The notes under the pieces are model-generated. The model was given only the letters and a program-made list of their open reading frames with translations. It had not been told where the DNA came from and searched no databases. 64,000 nt of DNA from Clostridia bacterium (GTDB lineage Bacteria; Bacillota; Clostridia; Oscillospirales; CAG-382). Below, piece after piece: positions 17,466 to 27,357 of the stretch. Every line of letters begins with the position of its first letter. Within the stretch, counting starts at the first letter, position 1. The stretch spans positions 1 through 64,000 of the forward strand of contig JAFYPA010000046.1 in assembly GCA_017560085.1 (NCBI GenBank). The letters are read 5' to 3'. A program made the translations under genes and the position numbers.

Positions 17466-20048
17466 ATGAGATTGAAAACAAGAATTTTTTCTGCGATTCT
17501 CGCACTTATGACTATGCTTTCCGCAATCAGTGTTTGTGCCGCGGAAAAGGCAGAGCTTTCCGCAGACAGCATCGAAATTATCTTTACCGATGTTACGGAC
17601 AAGAGAACCGATGTACTTGAGGGCGAAGCAAAAATTATGGTCAGCGTCAAGGGTGCCGAGGGCAGCGCTTCCATTGTGCAGACCTCACTTAAGTTCAGCG
17701 GTGACCTTAAGTATAAATCCATCACCTTCCTTCAGGGTGAGAACAATCCCCCCAAGTGCTTCCTTTATACTCCCAACGCGGCACTTGTAAACTCCAGAAA
17801 GACACTTATGCCCAGTATTATCAGCACCGATGACTCCATTGAGTTCTCCGGTACTACAGACCTTTTCGTCCTCACCTTTGAGGGTGAGCCCGGTGATTCG
17901 GTAACGCTTTCCACAAACGACCTTGACAACACCTACTGTGTTATCGACGGCGAGGACATCTATGCGGAGGATTCCGCTTCCGAAACGGCAGAGGCAAGCG
18001 ACAAGGCTGTAAAGGGCAAGACCGCTACAATTCAGCTTACAATGGATGTTGTAACCGACTTCGCAGGCCCCGCATCCAGCGGATACAAGAGCAGCGGCAT
18101 TGAGGTTCGCATCACGTCAAGAGACAACGAGGGCTACACCATTTACACCGTTCTCAACAATGCGAACATTTCCAAGGGCGGTCACAGAGTAGGCTCATCC
18201 GACAGCTCGGTTCCTACGTTTATAATTGAAAATACCGTTCTTGCGGACGACAAGTATGACATTGAAATTTCCGGTATCGGCTATGTTCCCGTTGTACTCA
18301 AGAAGGTTGACTTTGACGATCCCATCGAAATCACAAACGAGGACTTTATCCCCGGTGATGTTGACGGTGACGGCGAGGTTACCGAGGACGACAAGGAATT
18401 CTGCAACGAGGTTATGGCCGAGGGTGATTACAGCGAGGCATGTGACTTCAACCGTGACAACAAGGTTAACAAGTACGACCTTGCGGTATTTGACGAGGTA
18501 CTCGGTGGCGGTGACGACGATGACGAGGAAGAAGAGGAAGAAATCACCGTTCCCGCAAAGGTTAAGAATGTTGTGGCTGTCGGCGGTGAAAAGTCCGTTA
18601 CTCTTACATGGACCGCTCCCGACAATGGCGGTGCTGAAATTACCGAATACACAATAAAGTACGGCAAGAGCAAGACTTCCCTTACAAAAGAAGCTACATC
18701 AAACGAGACTGAAGCCGAAATCGACGAGCTCGATGATGATACAACATACTACTTCTCAGTTATCGCAACAAACGAAATCGGTGACTCCGTAGCCTCCGAT
18801 GTTGTAAGCGCAAAAACAAATGAGGCTAAGGAAGAAGAGAACGACGAAGAAATCACAGTTCCCGGTGTTGTTACCGAAATTTCCTCCACAGCCACAAACA
18901 GCTCCATCACTCTTAAGTGGGATGCTCCCGAGGATGACGGCGGCAGCGCAATCACTCAGTACAAGATAAAGTACGGTACAACAAAGACAAAGCTTTCCTC
19001 AAGTAAGACATTCAAGGATGTTGACGAGGATCTTGAGCTTAAGATAAGCAGCCTTTCCTCCGGTAAGACATATTACTTCCAGATTGCGGCTGTTAACGCA
19101 AAGGGTACCGGTGAATACTCCGAAATTTACACAGCATCCACAACAGGCAGCTCCGGCGGTGGCGGCGGAGGCGGCGGTGGAGGCGGCGGAGGCGGTGGCG
19201 GAGGCGCAACTCCTCCTCCTGTTTCGGCTCCCACATACTACGCAGTAACATTTGACATCGGTGCAGGTACAATTGCTTCAGGCTCTGCGGTAATAAACGT
19301 TGAAAAGAACGCAAAGCCCGGCTCTGTTCCCACGGTTACAGCTCCCGCAGGCAAGGAATTCGCAGGCTGGTCAAGAGACAATGGTGCTTCCTTCATCGAC
19401 CCCACAAACGTAATCGTTACGGCTAACATCACATTCACGGCTATCTACAAGGATGCTCAGCCCGCTCAGGGTAACGAGGGTACTGTTACTCCCGCTCCCA
19501 CAGAGGAATTCACAGACCTCGGAAATCACGCATGGGCTAAGGATTCCATTTACGAGCTCAAGAGCAAGGGCATCATCAACGGTACAACCGCTACAACCTT
19601 CGCTCCCGCAAACAACATCAAGAGAGGTGACTTCATCCTCATTCTTGTGAGAATGCTCGGAATCACGGCGGAAGTGGCAGAGAACTTCGATGACGTTCCC
19701 GCAGATTCCTACTACGCAAGTGCAATTGCGGTTGCTAAGTCTATGGGCATCGCAACAGGCTACGAAAACAAGTTCAGACCCGAGGACACAATCACACGTC
19801 AGGATCTTATCACACTCGCATACCGTGCATTCCTCGCTAAGGGCTTTATTACCGAATCTGCAGATACAACATCCCTTGACGAATTCGCAGACAAGGGCGA
19901 CATTACCGAATATGCTGTTCCCGCAATGAGCTCTATGGTTGGCGCAGGCATCATCAAGGGTGCAGAGGGTAAGGTTAACCCCAAGAACAACGCTACAAGA
20001 GCAGAGGTTGCGGTTATGTGCGCAAGACTTCTTGCACTTATGAAGTAA
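17466..20048 (+). CDS. secreted SLH-domain protein with cohesin-like, dockerin and Fn3 modules
   Basis: The start at ATG 17466 follows AGGAGG and gives a signal peptide MRLKTRIFSAILALMTMLSA. The protein has 860 residues. In order: a cohesin-like beta domain (about 35-190); a type I dockerin-like repeat (about 297-350) with GDVDGDGEVTEDD and a second CDFNRDNKVNKYD loop; an acidic stretch; two fibronectin type III domains (about 361-450 and 464-555); 17 consecutive glycines; an InlB/Flg_new-like repeat (about 590-660); and three SLH modules (about 683-860). SLH modules would bind it to the cell wall. A dockerin in the middle of an SLH protein is unusual. Function is likely structural or adhesive. 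The cohesin-like call is the least certain part. Confidence 0.85.
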   Translation: MRLKTRIFSAILALMTMLSAISVCAAEKAELSADSIEIIFTDVTDKRTDVLEGEAKIMVSVKGAEGSASIVQTSLKFSGDLKYKSITFLQGENNPPKCFLYTPNAALVNSRKTLMPSIISTDDSIEFSGTTDLFVLTFEGEPGDSVTLSTNDLDNTYCVIDGEDIYAEDSASETAEASDKAVKGKTATIQLTMDVVTDFAGPASSGYKSSGIEVRITSRDNEGYTIYTVLNNANISKGGHRVGSSDSSVPTFIIENTVLADDKYDIEISGIGYVPVVLKKVDFDDPIEITNEDFIPGDVDGDGEVTEDDKEFCNEVMAEGDYSEACDFNRDNKVNKYDLAVFDEVLGGGDDDDEEEEEEITVPAKVKNVVAVGGEKSVTLTWTAPDNGGAEITEYTIKYGKSKTSLTKEATSNETEAEIDELDDDTTYYFSVIATNEIGDSVASDVVSAKTNEAKEEENDEEITVPGVVTEISSTATNSSITLKWDAPEDDGGSAITQYKIKYGTTKTKLSSSKTFKDVDEDLELKISSLSSGKTYYFQIAAVNAKGTGEYSEIYTASTTGSSGGGGGGGGGGGGGGGGGATPPPVSAPTYYAVTFDIGAGTIASGSAVINVEKNAKPGSVPTVTAPAGKEFAGWSRDNGASFIDPTNVIVTANITFTAIYKDAQPAQGNEGTVTPAPTEEFTDLGNHAWAKDSIYELKSKGIINGTTATTFAPANNIKRGDFILILVRMLGITAEVAENFDDVPADSYYASAIAVAKSMGIATGYENKFRPEDTITRQDLITLAYRAFLAKGFITESADTTSLDEFADKGDITEYAVPAMSSMVGAGIIKGAEGKVNPKNNATRAEVAVMCARLLALMK
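19155..19205 (+). repeat. 51-base GGN tract encoding 17 glycines
   Basis: Seventeen glycine codons in a row use a mixture of GGC, GGT and GGA but never GGG. The tract is a flexible linker between Fn3 and the InlB-like repeat and is a candidate for length change by slippage. Confidence 0.85.
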
Positions 20049-20067
20049 GAAAATTTAAGGCTATATG

Positions 20068-20133
20068 AGAGATGAGGAGACACTCTCCTCTCTCTTTCAA
20101 AGCACCCGATGTTAAAATCACGGATGCTTTGAA
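20068..20133 (+). terminator. two hairpins between the SLH genes
   Basis: GAGGAGA/TCTCCTC (20074-20090, extendable with a bulge to 20068-20095, then TTTC) is followed by TTCAAAGCA/TGCTTTGAA (20096-20133). The first could terminate transcription weakly, and readthrough into the next SLH gene is possible. Confidence 0.45.
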
Positions 20134-20192
20134 GGGGATTATTCCTCTGTAGGCATAAAAACAATAGCAAGCAAACACAAAGGAGATTGAAA

Positions 20193-23100
20193 ATGAGAAA
20201 AAGAAGAATCCTGTCATTCCTGATGAGCGCGGTAATGCTGTCGTCGGTATTTACCTTCTCGGGCTTTGCACACGGTCACAACAACGATGCAGACCTGTTT
20301 TCCGAGATGTACGCGACTCAGGACCCGGAAAAGAGTCTGAGAACCGTTTACCTTCACGCGCAGGGTGACAATCCCACGGTTACTCCAAACCTCAGTACTG
20401 TTTATATGGGCGACACCGCTGAAATCTATTTCGCTGTAGACAAGCCCAACAAGGGTGACTACAATGCGGACGGTACGACGGATGCGGAAAAGCACCTTGA
20501 GCCTCATTATGACCTTAACGGCTATACGGTAAAAATATACTTCGATCCTGCATTCTTTGCATTCGTTAACGACTCATCCTCCCCCATTGACTACACCGTT
20601 CCCGACAAGAACATTGACGAGAGCGGAAGCGGTAAGGAAGAGGTCGGAAGCGGCAGCGAAAAGGAAGAGGTTGAAAACACTCCCACAAAGCCCGGCTACT
20701 TCCCCTACAAGCACGGAAGCACAGGTATTGTGGAGATAGGCGGCAAGGACTACAGAGCGGCATTTGCGACAATCTTCTTCTCAGGCTCATGGCTCCCGCA
20801 GGAGGAGGAAGAGCTTGACGACGAGGGCAATCCCATTCCCGCGTGGTACAACCTTGCAAAGCTTCCTCTTACACCTCTTAAGACGGGTAACACAGAGGTA
20901 TTCATTGACGTTGACGGTGCGGACGAGTTCACTCTTGAGCTTTTCGCAAAGAACACCACCGACGAATATTCTCAGACCTTCCTCTTTGATACCGTAAACG
21001 GCGGTTATCATCAGATTATAATCAAGGACAAATTGAAGCCCGATCCGCCCGTACCCACACCTATTGCGGGTAAGTACACGGAAACACAGTACGTTACCCT
21101 CAAGGCTGAGGACGGCTGTGACATCTACTATTCAATTGACGGCGGTAAGACGGTTAACAAGTATACAGACGGCGAAATCATCGAAATCGAGAAGACCACC
21201 GAGATAGTAGCCTACGCAAAGAGACTTTCCGACGGCAGAGACAGTAACACGGTTACGTACACATACCAGATTGTTCCCAAGGCACCTCTTCTTTATGACG
21301 ACGACGATACTTCAATTCTCCTTCCCAATATATATAACGAATATTCCGAATACAGCGTTCTTGTTTCCAACAAGACTCCCTACGGCAGTGTAGAAGACTT
21401 CCACGAAATCTTCTATACCTTCTCCGATATCGCGGTTGACGAAGCACTTGATATCGGCGGTGAGAATCCCTCCACCGAGTGGGTTACACTCCAGAAGGCA
21501 ACACAGAGCATTGAAATCACCAAGTCCGAAGCCGTAAGACTTTATACAAGAAATATGATAACCGGCGAAATAAGTGATGTTGCCGTTTACCATCTTTCCA
21601 TAAAGCCCGATGTTGTAGTTTCCGACCACGACTCCGGTGAGTACACGGAAAAGATTGACGTAAAGCTTTCCACAGCCACAAAGGGCGCTGAAATCTACTA
21701 CACAACAAACCAGACAGACCCCGTAACAAACGGTATTCTTTACGATCCCGATATTCCTCTTACACTTTACAGAGACACAACTCTCAGAGCTGTTGCAAAG
21801 TATGACGGTGTTTACGGAGATATTTCCTCCTATTATTATATCTTTAATATCGAGGACGACTACGGCGTTGATGCCTTCTATCCCTCCGGTGTATATGAGG
21901 GAAGCGTAAACGTAACTCTTACTCCCTACAACCCCGAAAACACGGTTCAGTACAGTGTTGACGGCGGTAAGAAGTGGCAGACATACAAGGATGTTCTTGT
22001 TATTGATGCCGACACGGAAATTCTCGCAAGAGCGGTTGACCCCAAGGGCAACAAGGGTGAGGCTTATGTATTCACATACAAAATAAAGCCTCTCGCACCC
22101 GAGTTCGCGCCCGAGTCCACACAGTTTACAAACTCCGACAAGGTTACAATCTTCTCTCCCGAGAGCACAAAGGAAACCACGGAAAGATACGACCTTTACT
22201 ATACTCTTGACGGCTCAGACCCCATAACAAGTAAGACAAGAATCAAGGCGAGTGACGACAGTGACTCCGCTACAATCCTTATCAGCAAGTACACCACGGT
22301 TTCCGCAGTTGTACTCAAGGACGGCACTAGCTACTCCAATGTTGTTACTCACTCCTACGACATTGTAACAAAGAAGCCCATAAAGCCCATCACAACTCTT
22401 ACTCCCGGCTCTTACACCCACGAAATCGGTGAGGACGGCTACACAACAAAGTTCCTTCCCATTCCCGAGGGTACACAGATTTACTACACAATCAGCACAG
22501 ACGGTACATTCACAAAGGACCCCGTTCCCGGTGAAGAGGGCACATATCCCTACGACGGCGCTCCCATCGACATAAAGGGTCACACAATTATAAAGGCGGT
22601 TGCCGTAAACGTATTCGGCGTTAAGAGTGACATCGGTATCTTTGAATATGTTGTTACTCCCGAGTCCCCCGTTGCGGCTCCCAGCGGTACTACAAGCGGA
22701 GACAGACTTCCCATAGTTCTTGTTTCTGCGGTTGAGGGCAGCACGGTCAAGTACGAAATCGGTGACGGTGACGAGAAGTTCGAAAACGAATTCGTTGCAG
22801 AAACGGAAAACTTCTACATTGATACAAACACAGGTAATGCTTATCTTGATCCCGACTGCACAATGGGTCTTGGTGACAAGAACGACGGTGAGATTTCCTC
22901 CCCCGCAATTCTTCACCTTTATGCAGAGCTTGACGGAATCACAAGCCAGCCCAACACCTATGTTTACTCTCTCTCCGACAAGGAAGGTCAGCTTGCTCCT
23001 CCCTACCCCGACAAGGATACGGGCGTTTACGAGGAAATAAGAGTTATTGAGGGCGACGAGGACACTGTTCTCGAAATCAAGCTTTACTCAATAAACTACG

Positions 23101-24893
23101 GCGACACAATCTACTATAAGCTGGACACCGACGAGGAATGGACAGAGTACGATCCCACAGAAAGCATCAAGCTTACAGAGGATGCGGTGCTTCTTATGCG
23201 TTCCGAAAAGGACGGCAGCTACAGTGCGGTTGTAAGCTATGTTTACAATTTCGTTCCGCTTGCTCCCATTATTACACTTCCTTCAGGTACATACTCCACA
23301 ACACTCGGAGTTCCCTCAACAATGATTGAGCTCGACCCGAGAGCACCTAAGAACAAGGACTACACTATCTTCTACAGAAGAAACGGTGACTCCTCCGACT
23401 ACCGTTACACAGACATAGAGCTTGAAATCGACCACACGATGTCCTTCAAGGCTTATGTTATCAACGAGGACACAGAGAGAAAGAGCTCTAATACAATCCA
23501 CTACTACATCATTGAAACCGCAAGCCAGATTGACGGCAGTGTTTACATTGCAAATCCCTACGATGTTGACAGAATCAGCGCACACGTTCTCAACACTGGC
23601 GCCTATGCCGAGGGTATCAAGCTTCTCACCCTTACAAAGGATGCGAAGATTCAGTACTACTACACCTACAAGACTGTTGACGGCAAGACGGCTACAACAA
23701 ACAACTATATCTTTGACAATGCCGCTCCCATTTTCGTCAACAACACAATGGAGGAAATCACAATCTACGCAAAGCTCCTTGACAAGGACGGCAACGAGAT
23801 TGAGATGTCGGAAAAGACCTTCCACATTGATTTCGTTCATCTTGGAATTCCTCCCACATCGCTCTATCTTGCAAATCCCACAAAGATTGAGCACACAAAG
23901 AACACAAAGTATACTCTCATTAACGAGCACGAGGATGACGAGTCCATAGTTCTTTACTACACACTTAACGGCAGTGATCCCTCTGACCCCGACAATCCTT
24001 CAAGAATGATTTACAAGGGTGAGGAATTGAAGCTTACAAAGCAGGTAACTGTAAAGACGGTTTACTTCAGCCCCTGCGACGGTAACGGAACTCCCACCTG
24101 TATTTCCTGCCGTGACGACAGACCTCTTGACTGTCACAACGCGGTTTACGGTGAGGTAGGTACATACAACTACAATGTGCCCACTCAGGTAGGTGGCGGC
24201 GGTGAGCTTACGCCTTCCAGAAAGTACACCAAGGACTACTTCGGCTACGAGCATCCCACTCACATTTCCTACATCAACGGTTACCCCGACGGCTCGGTTC
24301 AGGCTGACGGACACATCACCCGTGAGGAAATGGCGGCAATTCTCTACAGAGTAAAGAACAAGCAGTATGACGAGCCCTTCACGACAACAGGTAAGGTATT
24401 CCCCGATGTTGAAAAGGATCGCTGGTCTGTAACGGAAATCGAATATATGGCTAAGGAAAAGGTAATTCTCGGCTATCCCGAGGGAGACTTCAGACCTACC
24501 AACAACCTTACAAGAGCTGAGTTTGCGGCACTTATCCGCAGATTTACAAGCCTTCCCGATTCCAAGGCGAAGAATATATTCCCCGACCTTGAAGAGGGAC
24601 ACTGGGCATTCGATGACATTATGGCGCTTTACTCCGCAGGCTTCCTTAACGGCTACGAGGACGGCACAATGAGACCTGAAAATCAGATTACCCGTGCCGA
24701 GGTTATGAAGGTAATGAACATCATCCTCGGTAGAAAGCCGGTTGAGTCCTACGTTAAGTCCCTCAAGGTTAACCCCTTCAACGACCTCGAAGGCGACAAG
24801 TGGTACTATGTTGACGTGCTTGAGGCTACCATTACTCATAACTACTACCTCGACAGTAAGGGTTATGAAAACAAATGGGAAGACATAAAGTAA
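20193..24893 (+). CDS. giant secreted protein with chitobiase-C-like repeats and SLH domains
   Basis: The start at ATG 20193, seven bases after AGGAGA, gives a signal peptide and 1566 residues. An N-terminal cohesin-like beta domain (about 45-280) leads to many copies of a roughly 80-residue module related to the C-terminal domain of chitobiase. Its hallmark is YYTLDGSDP, seen also as YYTTNQTDP, QYSVDGGK and YYTLNGSDP, each followed by a TTVSAV-like strand. Near residue 1300 one copy carries a four-cysteine insert (CDGNGTPTC, CRDDRPLDC). Three SLH modules (about 1348-1566) close the protein. It is probably wall-attached and may bind glycans or span the S-layer. No catalytic domain is seen. 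Confidence 0.85.
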   Translation: MRKRRILSFLMSAVMLSSVFTFSGFAHGHNNDADLFSEMYATQDPEKSLRTVYLHAQGDNPTVTPNLSTVYMGDTAEIYFAVDKPNKGDYNADGTTDAEKHLEPHYDLNGYTVKIYFDPAFFAFVNDSSSPIDYTVPDKNIDESGSGKEEVGSGSEKEEVENTPTKPGYFPYKHGSTGIVEIGGKDYRAAFATIFFSGSWLPQEEEELDDEGNPIPAWYNLAKLPLTPLKTGNTEVFIDVDGADEFTLELFAKNTTDEYSQTFLFDTVNGGYHQIIIKDKLKPDPPVPTPIAGKYTETQYVTLKAEDGCDIYYSIDGGKTVNKYTDGEIIEIEKTTEIVAYAKRLSDGRDSNTVTYTYQIVPKAPLLYDDDDTSILLPNIYNEYSEYSVLVSNKTPYGSVEDFHEIFYTFSDIAVDEALDIGGENPSTEWVTLQKATQSIEITKSEAVRLYTRNMITGEISDVAVYHLSIKPDVVVSDHDSGEYTEKIDVKLSTATKGAEIYYTTNQTDPVTNGILYDPDIPLTLYRDTTLRAVAKYDGVYGDISSYYYIFNIEDDYGVDAFYPSGVYEGSVNVTLTPYNPENTVQYSVDGGKKWQTYKDVLVIDADTEILARAVDPKGNKGEAYVFTYKIKPLAPEFAPESTQFTNSDKVTIFSPESTKETTERYDLYYTLDGSDPITSKTRIKASDDSDSATILISKYTTVSAVVLKDGTSYSNVVTHSYDIVTKKPIKPITTLTPGSYTHEIGEDGYTTKFLPIPEGTQIYYTISTDGTFTKDPVPGEEGTYPYDGAPIDIKGHTIIKAVAVNVFGVKSDIGIFEYVVTPESPVAAPSGTTSGDRLPIVLVSAVEGSTVKYEIGDGDEKFENEFVAETENFYIDTNTGNAYLDPDCTMGLGDKNDGEISSPAILHLYAELDGITSQPNTYVYSLSDKEGQLAPPYPDKDTGVYEEIRVIEGDEDTVLEIKLYSINYGDTIYYKLDTDEEWTEYDPTESIKLTEDAVLLMRSEKDGSYSAVVSYVYNFVPLAPIITLPSGTYSTTLGVPSTMIELDPRAPKNKDYTIFYRRNGDSSDYRYTDIELEIDHTMSFKAYVINEDTERKSSNTIHYYIIETASQIDGSVYIANPYDVDRISAHVLNTGAYAEGIKLLTLTKDAKIQYYYTYKTVDGKTATTNNYIFDNAAPIFVNNTMEEITIYAKLLDKDGNEIEMSEKTFHIDFVHLGIPPTSLYLANPTKIEHTKNTKYTLINEHEDDESIVLYYTLNGSDPSDPDNPSRMIYKGEELKLTKQVTVKTVYFSPCDGNGTPTCISCRDDRPLDCHNAVYGEVGTYNYNVPTQVGGGGELTPSRKYTKDYFGYEHPTHISYINGYPDGSVQADGHITREEMAAILYRVKNKQYDEPFTTTGKVFPDVEKDRWSVTEIEYMAKEKVILGYPEGDFRPTNNLTRAEFAALIRRFTSLPDSKAKNIFPDLEEGHWAFDDIMALYSAGFLNGYEDGTMRPENQITRAEVMKVMNIILGRKPVESYVKSLKVNPFNDLEGDKWYYVDVLEATITHNYYLDSKGYENKWEDIK

Positions 24894-24924
24894 AATTCAC
24901 AATGCACAATTCACAATGCACAAT
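24894..24924. repeat. heptamer repeat cluster 1 (AATTCAC/AATGCAC)
   Basis: Four heptamers AATTCAC, AATGCAC, AATTCAC, AATGCAC start directly after the stop codon of the giant SLH gene. The same heptamers recur at 27821 and 43019. Confidence 0.85.
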
Positions 24925-24968
24925 CAAGAGTGCTTTGAGCGAGTTGTGAGATAAAGACAAATGAAAAG

Positions 24969-24995
24969 CTCGGTCACTCCTTTTAGGGTGACCGA
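24969..24995 (+). terminator. intrinsic terminator after the giant SLH gene
   Basis: Arms CTCGGTCAC and GTGACCGAG are perfect and followed by six T. Confidence 0.88.
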
Positions 24996-25141
24996 GTTTT
25001 TTGTATAAAAATTCGTTTTGGGGGTAAAATAATTATGTTTTAACAAATAAGTAAATTTTAGTGCTTTATTTTTTTGAAGAATGTGGTAGAATTTGGATAT
25101 CAAAGTTAAATTTAACATTACTTGTGTAAAGGAGAATTATT

Positions 25142-25792
25142 ATGAAAAAGTACAAGTGCAAGGTTTGCGGAGAAATTTTTGAGGTTCAGGATGGCGAGGT
25201 TGCTGTTTGCCCCAAGTGCAAGGTAACAGGCGACAAGCTTGAGGAAATCGCATCTACCAACAAGTATGCGGGCACACAGACAGAAAAGAACCTCGAGGCT
25301 GCATTCGCAGGCGAATCCATGGCAAGAAACAAGTACACATACTTCGCTTCCAAGGCAAAGAAGGAAGGCTTCGAGCAGATTTCCGCTATTTTCCAGAAGA
25401 CAGCAGACAACGAAAAGGAACACGCAAAGATGTGGTTCAAGGAGCTCGGCGGTCTCGGTGACACAGCTGAAAACCTTCTCCACGCCGCTGAGGGCGAAAA
25501 CTACGAATGGACAGATATGTACAAGGGCTTTGCCGATGTTGCCGAAAAGGAAGGCTTCACAGAGCTTGCAAAGAAGTTCAGAATGGTTGCCGAAATCGAA
25601 AAGACACACGAGGAAAGATACAGAAAGCTTCTCACAAATGTTGAAACAGCAAAGGTATTCGAAAAGAGCGAAATCAAGGTATGGGAATGCCGTAACTGCG
25701 GTCACATCGTTGTTGGCACAAAGGCTCCCGAGCTCTGCCCCGTTTGCGCACATCCTCAGAGCTACTTCGAGCTTCGTGAAGAAAACTATTGA
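25142..25792 (+). CDS. rubrerythrin with rubredoxin-like sites at both ends
   Basis: The 216-residue protein has an N-terminal CKVCG...CPKC metal site (about 1-35), a ferritin-like di-iron domain (about 40-170) with EKEHAKMW and EKTHEERY ligands, and a C-terminal rubredoxin domain with CRNCG and CPVC. Rubrerythrins reduce hydrogen peroxide to water in anaerobes, taking electrons through the rubredoxin site. Usual forms carry one rubredoxin, at the C-terminus, so the extra N-terminal site is notable. It has a strong AAAGGAG site and its own terminator. CcdA and a thioredoxin follow, which fits an oxidative-stress theme. Confidence 0.93.
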   Translation: MKKYKCKVCGEIFEVQDGEVAVCPKCKVTGDKLEEIASTNKYAGTQTEKNLEAAFAGESMARNKYTYFASKAKKEGFEQISAIFQKTADNEKEHAKMWFKELGGLGDTAENLLHAAEGENYEWTDMYKGFADVAEKEGFTELAKKFRMVAEIEKTHEERYRKLLTNVETAKVFEKSEIKVWECRNCGHIVVGTKAPELCPVCAHPQSYFELREENY

Positions 25793-25812
25793 TTCAATTA
25801 AAGCTATTAAAG

Positions 25813-25833
25813 AGGTGAGATTAAGTCTCACCT
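25813..25833 (+). terminator. intrinsic terminator after rubrerythrin
   Basis: Arms AGGTGAGA and TCTCACCT with a five-base loop are followed by six T. Confidence 0.88.
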
Positions 25834-25847
25834 TTTTTATTTTGCTA

Positions 25848-25876
25848 TTGCAAATTCTTACAAAAAATGCTATAAT
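25848..25876 (+). promoter_or_regulatory. promoter of the ccdA-tlpA-transporter run
   Basis: TTGCAA (25848-25853) and TATAAT (25871-25876) are spaced by 17 bases. Confidence 0.7.
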
Positions 25877-25948
25877 TGTGACTGTGTTACGGATTTTACC
25901 GCCGTAATCTGGTATTATATGATAAAGAGCTTTGCAAAGGAGCGAAAA

Positions 25949-26602
25949 ATGGACTACCTTCTCACCTTTCTCGAAGGAATAATCTCCTTCATTTCACCGT
26001 GTATGCTGCCTATGCTTCCGATATACGTTTCATACTTTGCGGGCGGAGACGGAAAAAGAGCAAAAACCTTCTCCCGTGCGCTCGCCTTTGTTTTCGGATT
26101 CACCGTTGTGTTCTGCCTTCTCGGGCTTGCATTCGGCTCAATCGGAGCGGCAGTTGGCAGAAGCGGAATACTGAATATCATCTGCGGTCTTATCGTTATT
26201 ATTTTCGGGCTTTCATACCTTGACATAATAAAATTGCCTTTTCTCAAGGGGAGCACAAAAACGGTCAGTGTTACCGGTATCGCTTCGGCGTTTCTATTCG
26301 GTATGGTGTTCTCCGTCAGCCTTACTCCTTGCGTAGGTGTGTTTCTCGGAAGTGCACTTGCTCTTGCCTCAAGCTCGGGAACGGTGCTCAGGGGTGTGCT
26401 TTTGCTTCTGATGTATTCCCTCGGAATCGGAATTCCTTTCCTTGTTTCGGCGATGCTTATTGACAAGCTCAAGGGGACATTCAATATCATTAAAAGACAT
26501 TACACGATTATCAACAGAGTCTGCGGAATTTTCCTTATAATCGTTGGAATTTCCATGATTTTCGGATTGCTTCAGAGGCTTCTTTCGGTGTTCTCTGTTT
26601 AA
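25949..26602 (+). CDS. ccdA: CcdA/DsbD-like thiol-disulfide transmembrane transporter
   Basis: The start at ATG 25949 follows AAAGGAGCG and gives 217 residues with six hydrophobic segments. The paired cysteines of the family are present in FISPCMLPMLP and SLTPCVGVFLG, each preceded by a Pro-containing motif. CcdA passes reducing equivalents from cytosolic thioredoxin across the membrane to an extracellular thioredoxin-like partner. That partner is very likely the TlpA-type protein encoded 24 bases downstream. No cytochrome c genes are seen, so the role is probably repair of surface thiols or peroxides rather than cytochrome maturation. Confidence 0.9.
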   Translation: MDYLLTFLEGIISFISPCMLPMLPIYVSYFAGGDGKRAKTFSRALAFVFGFTVVFCLLGLAFGSIGAAVGRSGILNIICGLIVIIFGLSYLDIIKLPFLKGSTKTVSVTGIASAFLFGMVFSVSLTPCVGVFLGSALALASSSGTVLRGVLLLLMYSLGIGIPFLVSAMLIDKLKGTFNIIKRHYTIINRVCGIFLIIVGISMIFGLLQRLLSVFSV

Positions 26603-26626
26603 TTAAAATTCTATAAGGAGATATAT

Positions 26627-27328
26627 ATGGATAACAACGGTAACAAAAGCTCAGGCAAAGGCTTCCGGGCACTGATTCTCGGATTTACGGTGCTTGTTCT
26701 TATAGTCTTTGCGGCAAATACTCTTTACGGAAAGCTTTCGGACGGAAGAAAAAGCGAAGCGGCGGAAAAGCTTGTTGAGGACATTGCTCAGAACAAGGAC
26801 AAGGTAAGCGGTACCGCATCCGAGGCTACATCGGAAAGTCCATCGGAAAGTCCATCGGAAAGCAACGAGCCTTCAGAGTCCGAGCCTTCTGAGAATACGC
26901 AAATGCCCCGTGCACCCGAGTTTGTGGTATATGACAACGACGGAAACGAAGTGAAATTCACAGATAAAATCGGCAAGCCCATAATCATAAACTTCTGGGC
27001 AACCTGGTGCGGACCCTGTAAAAAGGAAATGCCTCATTTCGAAAAGGCGTACAGGGAGTACGGCGACAGAATAGAATTCATGATGATTAACCCCACCGAC
27101 GGAATAAACGACACTCACGAAAGCGTTGACAAATTCATAGAGGATTACGGCTATACCTTCCCCGTTTACCGCGACACAGAGGTTTATGCGGCATCCGTTT
27201 ACGGCATAAATTCATTCCCGAACACATTCTTTATTGATTCCGACGGCTATGTTCTCGGATATATGCCCGGGAGCATGGACGAGGAAACTCTTTACGCCTG
27301 CATTGACATTCTTTTGGGCGGGGAATAA
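26627..27328 (+). CDS. membrane-anchored TlpA-family thioredoxin-like protein
   Basis: The 233-residue protein has an N-terminal membrane anchor (about 13-32), a Ser/Glu/Pro-rich linker (about 62-92) and a thioredoxin fold with the active site WATWCGPCKKE and cis-Pro region NSFPNTFFID. It should face outside and be kept reduced by CcdA. The linker is coded by an in-frame 12-base tandem repeat at 26831-26863. A strong AAGGAG site precedes the ATG. The substrate is unknown. Confidence 0.9.
   Translation: MDNNGNKSSGKGFRALILGFTVLVLIVFAANTLYGKLSDGRKSEAAEKLVEDIAQNKDKVSGTASEATSESPSESPSESNEPSESEPSENTQMPRAPEFVVYDNDGNEVKFTDKIGKPIIINFWATWCGPCKKEMPHFEKAYREYGDRIEFMMINPTDGINDTHESVDKFIEDYGYTFPVYRDTEVYAASVYGINSFPNTFFIDSDGYVLGYMPGSMDEETLYACIDILLGGE
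26831..26863 (+). repeat. 12-base in-frame tandem repeat in the thioredoxin linker
   Basis: TCGGAAAGTCCA is present twice and then partly a third time, coding Ser-Glu-Ser-Pro. Because the unit is a multiple of three, copy-number change would alter linker length without a frameshift. Confidence 0.8.
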
Positions 27329-27357
27329 TAATAAAAATATTCAGAGGGTAAAAAATT

